A stretch of DNA of 55,305 nt. It comes from Haloferax elongans ATCC BAA-1513 (GTDB lineage Archaea > Halobacteriota > Halobacteria > Halobacteriales > Haloferacaceae). Under the pieces are notes generated by a model. It searched no databases. It was not told where the DNA came from and saw only the letters and a list, made by a program, of their open reading frames with translations. The stretch spans positions 44,904 to 100,208 of the forward strand of contig NZ_AOLK01000005.1 in NCBI RefSeq assembly GCF_000336755.1. Direction: 5' to 3'. This document shows positions 16,663 through 22,786 of the stretch, one piece after another (within the stretch, counting starts at the first letter, position 1; each line of letters starts with the position of its first letter). The translations under genes and the position numbers were made by a program.

Positions 16663-16711
16663 GGGACTGCATTCCAATATATTCAATACAATTTAGTACA
16701 TCTGATATACT
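16663..16711 (+). promoter_or_regulatory. Toxin-antitoxin promoter/operator
   Basis: The 49 bases before the antitoxin start are nearly identical to those at 13325-13372, although the flanks differ. Conserved elements are ATTCAATACAATTTAGTACA and TCTGATATACT; AGTA and TACT form an imperfect dyad around the start region. Antitoxins of such modules usually repress their own promoter, so this is the likely operator. Confidence 0.5.
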
Positions 16712-17074
16712 ATGCCCATCAGCGCGGATCGCTTCGAGACAATTGACGACGGCAACGATGGTCCAAGTCCGGGGACAAACGCCTACAAAATCCTCTCATT
16801 CTTAGCGCAGCATGCTGATCAAGCGTTCACACAAAGCGAGATCGCCGAGCGGACGGCCGTCAAATCCGGGTCAGTTGGTCCAACGCTCGTCAGGCTCAGA
16901 GAACGAGGTCGCGTCGAACATCGCGGCACGTACTGGCGTGTTAGTGATCACGTCTTGAGCCTCGACGCTGCAGCCAACCATGCTGCTGCTGTTGCAGCGA
17001 GTCGCGAAGAGGAACCATTTGAGTACGACGACTGGCAAGAACACGCCGTTGACCCACGCAAACAACGTGACTGA
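16712..17074 (+). CDS. HTH (MarR/winged-helix-like) antitoxin
   Basis: The 120-residue protein starts MPISADRFETIDDGNDGPS and then has a winged-helix DNA-binding domain at residues 25-80: AYKILSFLAQH, the recognition-helix part TQSEIAERTAVKSGSVGPTL, VRLRERGRVEHRGTYWRVS. The C-terminal tail (FEYDDWQEHAVDPRKQRD) is short and acidic, as expected for a toxin-binding segment. The toxin gene begins at 17067 inside the end of this gene, an 8-base overlap, so the two proteins are made together. The protein probably neutralises the toxin and represses the operon. A damaged duplicate of its first 26 codons lies at 13373. Confidence 0.8.
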   Translation: MPISADRFETIDDGNDGPSPGTNAYKILSFLAQHADQAFTQSEIAERTAVKSGSVGPTLVRLRERGRVEHRGTYWRVSDHVLSLDAAANHAAAVAASREEEPFEYDDWQEHAVDPRKQRD

Positions 17075-17411
17075 CACCGCTCGCTTCAAGAAAAGCGACG
17101 TATTCTGGGCACCGGATCCATTCCGACGTGGGTCAAACCCACGCCTCTGGTTAGTTCTCGCCGCTAGCTCACTCCCGTACCCTGGGGAAGAGTATATCTG
17201 TGCAGCTCTGACGACAAGCGACCTTCCGCGAAACTACGAGCTTGGAGCTGCCTGGGTGAGTGGCAAAAACCCAAGCAAGACCTCATATTGCTCACCATGG
17301 GTCGTTGCGATAATCAAACATGACGCAGTCGTCAACCCACAGGGACAAGTGACTGAGTCATTCGTCAACGAGATGATCGCAGAGTGCAAGCGGTATCTCG
17401 GTCGCCAGTAG
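17067..17411 (+). CDS. PemK/MazF-like toxin
   Basis: From GTG 17067 the gene encodes 114 residues beginning MTDTARFKKSDVFWAPDPF. The pattern of a PemK/MazF-type ribonuclease is visible: an early VFWAPDPFRRGSNPRLWLVL strand region where the substrate loop and conserved Arg/Pro lie, EYICAALTTSD in the second strand group, and SKTSYCSPWVVAIIKHDAVV with the Ser/Trp-Val. Such toxins cut mRNA or other RNA when not bound by their antitoxin. The longer frame upstream lies inside the antitoxin gene in another frame and is not used. Start is set by the overlap with the antitoxin. The family is given with moderate certainty. Confidence 0.72.
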   Translation: MTDTARFKKSDVFWAPDPFRRGSNPRLWLVLAASSLPYPGEEYICAALTTSDLPRNYELGAAWVSGKNPSKTSYCSPWVVAIIKHDAVVNPQGQVTESFVNEMIAECKRYLGRQ

Positions 17412-17452
17412 AGTGCGTCCCTGAGTGCCCGTACTACCTACAGGTAATCGAG
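17412..17452. other. Spacer after the toxin gene
   Basis: Forty-one bases between the toxin stop and the palindromic element; nothing further is seen. Confidence 0.3.
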
Positions 17453-17542
17453 GTGAGTGCCTCGGGGTCGTACGGAAATCTTCGATTTCCGTGATGACGA
17501 GACGCTTCGCGTCTCGAACCACTTGACCCCGAGGCGGTTCAC
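17453..17542. repeat. IS605-end footprint (PATE-like) with two hairpins in its loop
   Basis: Outer arms GCCTCGGGGTC (17459-17469) and GACCCCGAGGC (17525-17535) form a long palindrome. Its left flank GAGTGCCTCGGGG equals the TnpA-side end of the IS605 element at 43.6-45.5 kb, and its right flank CTTGACCCCGAGGCGGTTCAC equals the TnpB-side end (both in reverse complement). Instead of the 5-base loop it carries two hairpins: ACGGAAATC/GATTTCCGT (17472-17492, loop TTC) and CGAGACGC/GCGTCTCG (17498-17516, loop TTC). The latter is the reverse complement of the first hairpin in the array at 13586. Elements of this kind have been called palindrome-associated elements in haloarchaea. Confidence 0.75.
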
Positions 17543-17798
17543 ACGATTGGCGAATACATTCGAGGCCGTTGACTACGCGCTTTGAAAACCAACATACAGA
17601 GGCGGCACGTACCTTCTATTCAGCACGACCGCAGAACCCCCTAAGTCCTGTCAAGAGCGGCGTGACACAGACAGAGGGTGTGTTCAGCAGACCGGGCAAT
17701 ACCTCTCAGCAGATATAGCTCAGCTTGTTCCGGTCAGCAGACTGTAAAGACAAAAGACACTTTACACTGACTTGACTTCAAGTAAGCGTCATAACATT
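17543..17798. other. Intergenic region before a small membrane protein
   Basis: No gene is seen in these 256 bases. The last part is A+T-richer (around 17743-17798, including AAGACAAAAGACACTTTACA) and may hold the promoter for the gene at 17799. Repeated CAGCAG(A) triplets occur between 17680 and 17745 without clear meaning. Confidence 0.3.
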
Positions 17799-18008
17799 AT
17801 GGCAACGTTAGGATTGTGGACGAACGCGGTAGGGCTCCTCATTAGTATCGCAGGCACCCTGTTGCTGTTCCTACACACGACCAACCAATACCATTCGGCC
17901 ATTCAGGATATCGGGTCGATAGCTGTGGGGTACCTCGGTCTCATTCTCCTCGGGATGTCAGTATCAGTCACGGGCGTTGCACTGCTACTGAAGGCGAATC
18001 TTGATTGA
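17799..18008 (+). CDS. Small two-helix membrane protein
   Basis: From ATG 17799 (MATLGLWTNAVGLLISIAGT) the gene encodes 69 residues with two hydrophobic helices at about residues 7-25 and 40-62, joined by a short polar loop (HTTNQYHSAIQDIG). An upstream TTG at 17772 is open but precedes A+T-rich promoter-like sequence. Proteins of this shape are common and unassigned in haloarchaeal accessory regions. It heads a group of small frames with predicted membrane helices up to 18581, none of which was recognised by family. Confidence 0.5.
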   Translation: MATLGLWTNAVGLLISIAGTLLLFLHTTNQYHSAIQDIGSIAVGYLGLILLGMSVSVTGVALLLKANLD

Positions 18009-18097
18009 TATGCAAATCAGGCTGACACAGTAGTCGATTCGACGACTGTCGGCTGGCACTGCCAGCGGACTCTCCGTGCCAGCTCCAACGCCCACGG

Positions 18098-18202
18098 ATG
18101 ACATCAAATAACCCAACAAATCTGGATAATCCAAAGAATGTGAATACGGTACCGGCAGCGGCCTCAGACGAACAGGTCACCTACACATCACAACGGACAT
18201 GA
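18098..18202 (+). CDS. Possible 34-residue polar peptide
   Basis: ATG 18098 opens a frame for 34 residues, MTSNNPTNLDNPKNVNTVPA and 14 more, ending at TGA 18200. It is rich in Asn, Thr and Pro and has no hydrophobic segment. It lies between small membrane-protein frames and may be a chance frame. Confidence 0.22.
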   Translation: MTSNNPTNLDNPKNVNTVPAAASDEQVTYTSQRT

Positions 18203-18257
18203 ATACTGCCTAACAGCCACCACGTATGCGCAGCACCATCACCACAGACCTCCCCTG

Positions 18258-18395
18258 TTGATCGCAATCATCGCCCTCTACGAGATTGGAATCGGCATTC
18301 ACGGCACCACCGACCAGACAGCACTCTGGCTTTGTGTTTTCAGTGCAGGTGTAGTGGCAAGCTCCTCTCTCGTCACCCACATTCGAAGTGACTGA
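18258..18395 (+). CDS. Possible small membrane protein, start uncertain
   Basis: In frame with TGA 18393, a 45-residue product from TTG 18258 reads MIAIIALYEIGIGIHGTTDQ then TALWLCVFSAGVVASSSLV, giving two hydrophobic helices. The frame stays open farther upstream but without ATG or GTG. The ATG at 18226 is in another frame and soon stops. It resembles its neighbours at 17799 and 18405 in size and topology, which is the main support. Confidence 0.3.
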   Translation: MIAIIALYEIGIGIHGTTDQTALWLCVFSAGVVASSSLVTHIRSD

Positions 18396-18404
18396 AACCG
18401 AGGG

Positions 18405-18581
18405 TTACCTCACCAACCCAGAGACGACAGCCCCAGTTGCAAGTGTGACAATCGGGACGACAACAACGAACTTCGTATCAAATGAAGCAGGCAGCATGAT
18501 CCACCCGAATGCTGCAAGCAGTGTCAGTTGTATCCCGAGCACCTGTATCCCAAGGCCTGTCATCCGACGAGTATCTGCCAT
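18405..18581 (-). CDS. Small two-helix membrane protein, minus strand
   Basis: On the minus strand ATG 18581 opens a 58-residue frame starting MADTRRMTGLGIQVLGIQL. Hydrophobic segments at about residues 9-30 and 37-56 predict two membrane helices with a short loop (PASFDTK). The basic residues near the N terminus would favour an inside N terminus. It ends at TAA 18405, only nine bases from the convergent stop at 18395. The family was not recognised; similar small proteins often accompany ISs and plasmid genes in haloarchaea. Confidence 0.45.
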   Translation of the reverse strand: MADTRRMTGLGIQVLGIQLTLLAAFGWIMLPASFDTKFVVVVPIVTLATGAVVSGLVR

Positions 18582-18626
18582 GTGGTGAGGAACGACTCGA
18601 CAGTCAAAACACAGTCCCGACGTCGA

Positions 18627-19520
18627 TCAGCGAGTCGACCAGCGGACTGGCGTATCAAGCGTAGCGCTGGCGATCTTAGCCGTATTTGCCCGCCGGAATT
18701 CACCGTCGAGCGCAGTGGTGAGACTCATGTCAAGGCTGGCGTAGAACGCAGCAAGCCCCGCCATAACGACCGAGGCGCCCACCACCGGCACCACCACACA
18801 GAAACACGACCACCGCAGGCACCCGCAACATAGCCACCGACCCCCCGAGAACCCACACCGAAAGCCGTGGGCACTCCACCTTGCGTCGAGATGAGTGCAC
18901 TGCTCGTCGACAGCCGTCATCACCGCGTCCGCGAGCGCGTCAATCTCTGCAGGACGATGGATCGCAATCGCACACAGGTGCCGAACCAGTTCCAGAGCGG
19001 GCCCAGCGTACCGCCGGCGCCGAACCGTCATATCAGCGGCAACGGCCGCAACCAGATCCTGAAACAGGCGGTGCGACGGGACCAGCCGCACAGCGACGCC
19101 AAACCCCTGTGCCAGCTCGTTGGCGAACGCATCGAGACTCGCTTTTACACCGGTTCGACCCTGATCGGCCGCCGTCGCAAAGAATCCTTTAAACACGATC
19201 CAGACCGTATCAAACGCCGTCACATCCTCGAAACGCGGATCCAAAATCTGGCCACAATTCGTCGCGAGCGCAGCCACATACGTGCGCAGCTCACTGGTCC
19301 GTCGCGGTGTGTTCCAGTTCGGGTACGCAGTCGGCGCACCGAAGGCCTGACACTCCACAGCAAGTGTGTCCCCATCACGATGCAGCCCTAAGACATCGAT
19401 ATCCGCAGGACTCTTCGTCGTCCCGTCGGCCTTGAGATACGACACCCGAACAGCGGTGTGATAACCTCGGAGACGAACGAGGTCAGCAGCAATCCCCGCA
19501 CTCGCCACTGCGTCACTCAT
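18627..19520 (-). CDS. Unknown protein with nuclease-like N terminus and membrane segment
   Basis: I chose ATG 19520 (MSDAVASAGIAADLVRLRGY), which overlaps the TGA of the upstream gene (19513-19515) by eight bases, over an upstream start nine codons earlier. Residues about 35-65 (SPADIDVLGLHRDGDTLAVE then CQAF) look like the Asp and Glu-x-x strands of a PD-(D/E)xK-type domain, although the usual Lys is Gln/Phe here. Near residue 235 a hydrophobic stretch, CVVVPVVGASVVMAGLAAFY, predicts a membrane helix. The gene is G+C-rich with strong strand bias. The family was not recognised; coupling to the upstream gene implies joint function. Confidence 0.5.
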   Translation of the reverse strand: MSDAVASAGIAADLVRLRGYHTAVRVSYLKADGTTKSPADIDVLGLHRDGDTLAVECQAFGAPTAYPNWNTPRRTSELRTYVAALATNCGQILDPRFEDVTAFDTVWIVFKGFFATAADQGRTGVKASLDAFANELAQGFGVAVRLVPSHRLFQDLVAAVAADMTVRRRRYAGPALELVRHLCAIAIHRPAEIDALADAVMTAVDEQCTHLDARWSAHGFRCGFSGGRWLCCGCLRWSCFCVVVPVVGASVVMAGLAAFYASLDMSLTTALDGEFRRANTAKIASATLDTPVRWSTR

Positions 19521-19953
19521 TGCAGTTGTGTTGGTCACAGCCCACACTAGTTACGCCCTCACCCGCAGCGAGACAGCTCGACTCGGTCGACGACGCAGCA
19601 AGCGCAACAAACGCCTCCTCGATCGTCCCGTGAGCGACCGCAAACGACTGCACCGACGTGACGGCGACGGGACCCGCCAAGTCCGTCCACCACCGAGGAA
19701 CCCACTGCAGAAGCCACCAGACGAGCCGCCGGACGAATCCGAGAAGTCGGAGCACCACCGCTTCCAGACCCGAGAGCGCTGTCGGATCCGGAGACACCTG
19801 GGCAGTTCGTATCTTAGTGTGGATCGACCGGACTGACCGTTCGCCAGCCTCGCGAACGACGTGGGGGACACCGACTCGGTCGCCACCAACTGTCGTCTCG
19901 ACGAGACCGAGGACGTTGCTTCGGCGGCCCGCCGTTCGCATATAATCGACCAT
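19513..19953 (-). CDS. Unknown protein coupled to the downstream gene
   Basis: From ATG 19953 (MVDYMRTAGRRSNVLGLVET) the gene encodes 146 residues. A basic/aliphatic N-terminal half is followed by a tryptophan-rich segment, RRLVWWLLQWVPRWWTDLAG, which could associate with the membrane surface, and a small-residue C terminus. Its TGA lies within ATGAGTGA at the start of the next gene, a stop/start overlap also used at 34690-34697. The frame is open upstream to 20136 but that part overlaps a decayed repeat element, so the shorter start is preferred. Not recognised. Confidence 0.42.
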   Translation of the reverse strand: MVDYMRTAGRRSNVLGLVETTVGGDRVGVPHVVREAGERSVRSIHTKIRTAQVSPDPTALSGLEAVVLRLLGFVRRLVWWLLQWVPRWWTDLAGPVAVTSVQSFAVAHGTIEEAFVALAASSTESSCLAAGEGVTSVGCDQHNCNE

Positions 19954-20066
19954 CCCTCGACGGCGGGCGAGAACGACTCGATTCGATCGCCACGGTGACC
20001 CATACCGCTCATGACTCGAGAGGGACCATACCGCTTGGCCCGCAGCGTCGAATCGACAGAGCAGGC

Positions 20067-20149
20067 CGAGTGCCTCAGAGTCGTACGGAAATCTTTGAGT
20101 TCCGGGATGACGAGCCGCTTCCCCCTCCTGCCCCACTTGACCTCACGGC
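20067..20149. repeat. Decayed second copy of the 17.5-kb palindromic element
   Basis: The sequence follows the element at 17453-17542 from GAGTGCCTC through GTCGTACGGAAATCTT and GATGACGAG to CACTTGACC, but with many changes that break both inner hairpins and weaken the outer arms. It shows that the two-hairpin form was mobile or duplicated before decay. Confidence 0.65.
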
Positions 20150-20455
20150 AATTTACCCAGCCCTCGGCCTGCCCACCAGACCGTCTCGGAGCCCGTGGTT
20201 GGGACTGCGGACATGGGACACACCCAAGTTCAAGAGCCGTGTCGCGCCGCCCGGCGGCTGGTCGGCACCACGTCGCCCGTGGGCACTTCAGGAGCCAATG
20301 CCCGGCCGGAATCCCACCGCCACGCACCACCAAAACAGCAGTGAAACGCGAGCCTGGAGTGCGAGTCTGTCGTCGCATTGTGGGGGCCGTTGTGGAGAGG
20401 AGCGCCCACCGTTGTGGAGAACCCACTACTCGACTTACTCGGCTTACTCAACCCA

Positions 20456-20539
20456 CTCGACGACTCACCCAATCCACTCGACGACTCACCCAATCCACTC
20501 GACGACTCACCCAATCCACTCGACGACTCACCCAATCCA
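20456..20539. repeat. Four exact tandem copies of a 21-base unit
   Basis: Units start at 20456, 20477, 20498 and 20519. Each begins CTCGACGACTC and ends ACCCAATCCA. A 21-base period would add seven residues per unit if translated (Leu-Asp-Asp-Ser-Pro-Asn-Pro on the plus strand). A degenerate related stretch lies just upstream (about 20426-20455). The lack of any sequence change between copies implies recent expansion. Confidence 0.9.
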
Positions 20540-21405
20540 CGAGAAGACTGCAGCACATCGCTCCCGGTGCGGGGCAGTCGCCACGCGGCCACTGTCACAC
20601 GAGCGGCCAGTGTTGGAGCCACCGGGCTGAGACACAGAGCGCGGTCCTATCGAAAGCGGCAGTGACGCCACCGACACCAGTGTCGAAGTCAAGCCTGAGG
20701 ACCCAAGCCGCGCCGCACCACACCCGGCCAGCGCTCACACCAGCCCCAAGTCGGGACAGCACACACCACCATGGCACCACATTATACGGGTAATGCAGTC
20801 TCGACCCGACGCAGTCCAGTGTCAAACCGCACCCGGCCCACCGAGAGACCGTGATCGAAATCGACGTCGACACTGGAAAGAAAACACGGCGGACGCACTC
20901 TCCACACTCGCACCCAATCTTATCTCACCACACTACACTTCTCCCGCCCCGGTCGACACCAGTAGGTGCCGCGCCCGTCGCGCGGAGCGTGAGTCGTGAG
21001 CGACACGTGCAGGGGGGATTCCCACAGTCGACGCCAGTCGAAGTGCCCAAAGAGCGCACTCACACCTGACCAGCCCCAGACACGCACACACACATGGACA
21101 GTGCTGTCTCGGTGCGACACCGCTGAGTCGCCCCACGAGTTGGGGGTTCCCGCGAGCGCACCACTGTTGGGATTCAGGCAGTCGCAAGACTGCGCTGCCC
21201 GGCGTCGACAACGCAACACGCGGGAGTCACCTCCACGTCGACACACACGAGCCCACTCATCGACACACACGAGCCCACGCGACACGCGACACGCGCAGCC
21301 AGGAAAGTACGACGCGCCCCCGGACCCACACTGTAGTGCACCCTGAGGGTGACTGTCGTCGAGCCAGACGACACGAGTTGGAGTCGCCGCTGCTGCGACA
21401 AGGCG

Positions 21406-21429
21406 AGACCAGACCAGACCAGACCAGAC
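21406..21429. repeat. Short AGACC tandem repeat
   Basis: Four full AGACC units and a partial fifth run from 21406. It is a simple-sequence repeat at the edge of the C/A-rich stretch. Confidence 0.8.
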
Positions 21430-22132
21430 AAGCACACCTGTACTTGACACGCTCACTCAACTGTGTCAAAATGCTGTAACTGAGAGCTGAGGCTGCCTCA
21501 GAAGGTCGCCCGGAACTGATGTGTGGACGGTCTTGAGACACTACTTGAGGTCGTGTTTCAGTGCGACGATGCTGGGACTCTGACCGCCAATATGTCAGAT
21601 ACCAGATCATATATCTCCATGATGGAGGTCCCCCTTGCTGTCGCGCCACGAGAAGCGAGATACTGCCGCGGTACTCCTGACTCGCGATGCGACACTGTCG
21701 GCCCCCGCGATGCGATGCACAGCCCACTCCTCGATGGTCGCGCCACACGCGATGGTGCCCACTGCTCTGCACTGTGTTCTGGTGTCGTCGATACGGGGGT
21801 CTCCCCCCCTGCTGTCGAGATTGGACTCCCCCGCTGTCGGTGCCCGTGGACTCCCTGCTGTCGTCGCTCCGGTGCTTCTCGTGGTGTCGCTATTCCGCTC
21901 AATCATATCTGGTTGCTGATAGTGTTTGCAGTGAGTTTCGCTCGGCAGAATCCCCACTGTCGTTGCTTCCGCGGAACCCCACTGGGTAGCGGGTATTAGA
22001 GACGGTGCGCTCAGCAGGGTTCTGAAAATGACTAAATGGGACTCGTAATACAGTCTCTGAAATTCAGTATCTCACTCTTGGTGTCTTGTTTTAGTGCCAA
22101 ACATTCTTAGTTCGCTAGAAATGACAATTTGT

Positions 22133-22786
22133 ATGGACAAGATTCTGCAAGAACTGGATTGGAAATCGCAGGAAGTGCTGCTCGCGCTTTACGAGCAAGA
22201 CGGAGAGGGAAACACCACCGAGATTCGGAAACTGACCGGGCTCGAGAGCAACGATACAATCCTGTATCGGCTACGGAATGTGTTAGAGCCAGCTGACTTG
22301 ATCAAAACAGAGCAGCCACCCTCGGAAACGGCCCGCCCGGAGCCGAAGATTGCCCGGTTAACTGAGCGCGGCTGGGAGGCGACAGAGCGCCTTGTGGACA
22401 CCCGTGAACGGACCTATGACCTTGGCGAAAAGGTCGAAAAGTTGACGGCTGATCTCAGGAGTGTTACCGAGACTGTTCGCGACCTCGAATCAGCAGTTGA
22501 GGAAGATGCATCGGGTGGCGATGAACAGTCTGTAAGTCACGAGATAGAGAGTTCAAAACTTAGAGAAATAACGACTCGACTCGACTCCCTCACCGAGGAT
22601 GTCAGCGCTATTGAGGCGCGGGTGGATCACATCGAGAACGGCAGGTTCGGGGGATGGTCGGACACCAAGCAACAAGAGTTCGAATCACTTTGGGACGGCT
22701 ACGTGGTGTTCAAACACTTCCTCGAAAATGAGGTTGAGCCAGTCGTCGACGGCGAGTTAGCTGACTATCAGACCGATTCAGAATAA
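22133..22786 (+). CDS. Winged-helix regulator with coiled coil
   Basis: From ATG 22133 (MDKILQELDWKSQEVLLALY) the 217-residue protein has a winged-helix domain at about residues 1-80: an N-terminal helix, NTTEIRKLTGLESNDTILYR as the helix-turn-helix, and a wing region ending ARLTERGWEATERL. Residues 85-175 form a long heptad-rich coiled coil (LGEKVEKLTADLRSVTETV, then ITTRLDSLTEDVSAIEARV), suggesting a dimer or oligomer. GTG 22094 and ATG 22121 are alternative starts. The 3' end overlaps the convergent coupling-protein gene by nine bases. It may regulate the conjugation-like genes it borders. Confidence 0.65.
   Translation: MDKILQELDWKSQEVLLALYEQDGEGNTTEIRKLTGLESNDTILYRLRNVLEPADLIKTEQPPSETARPEPKIARLTERGWEATERLVDTRERTYDLGEKVEKLTADLRSVTETVRDLESAVEEDASGGDEQSVSHEIESSKLREITTRLDSLTEDVSAIEARVDHIENGRFGGWSDTKQQEFESLWDGYVVFKHFLENEVEPVVDGELADYQTDSE

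Larger units (their letters stand above)
20150..22132. other. Two-kilobase G+C-rich stretch without credible genes
   Basis: The plus strand is strikingly rich in C and A up to about 21430 (many CAC, CCA and GAC runs), giving long open frames in several overlapping frames that have Cys/Trp/Arg-rich or His/Pro/Ser/Thr-rich products unlike haloarchaeal proteins. None has a good start or domain. Two tandem repeats lie within (20456-20539 and 21406-21429). From about 21440 onward composition becomes more balanced and TATA-like runs (ATCATATATCTCC near 21604-21616) appear. The last 110 bases are A+T-richer and probably carry the promoter of the gene at 22133. Confidence 0.5.

Noticed and set aside
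17672-17745. CAGCAG(A) motifs as an IS end
   Set aside because: No partner end or transposase remnant was found to support it.
20456-20539. Tandem repeat as a CRISPR array
   Set aside because: Units are directly adjacent with no unique spacers.
20011-20793. Plus-strand frame of 260 codons across the tandem repeat
   Set aside because: It begins inside the decayed palindromic element, is rich in Arg/Pro/Ser/Thr, has no domain and competes with several overlapping frames.
20920-21456. Long minus-strand frame rich in Cys, Trp, Arg and Ser
   Set aside because: Composition is unlike any haloarchaeal protein, it overlaps other equally long frames, and the C/A strand bias alone explains the lack of stops.
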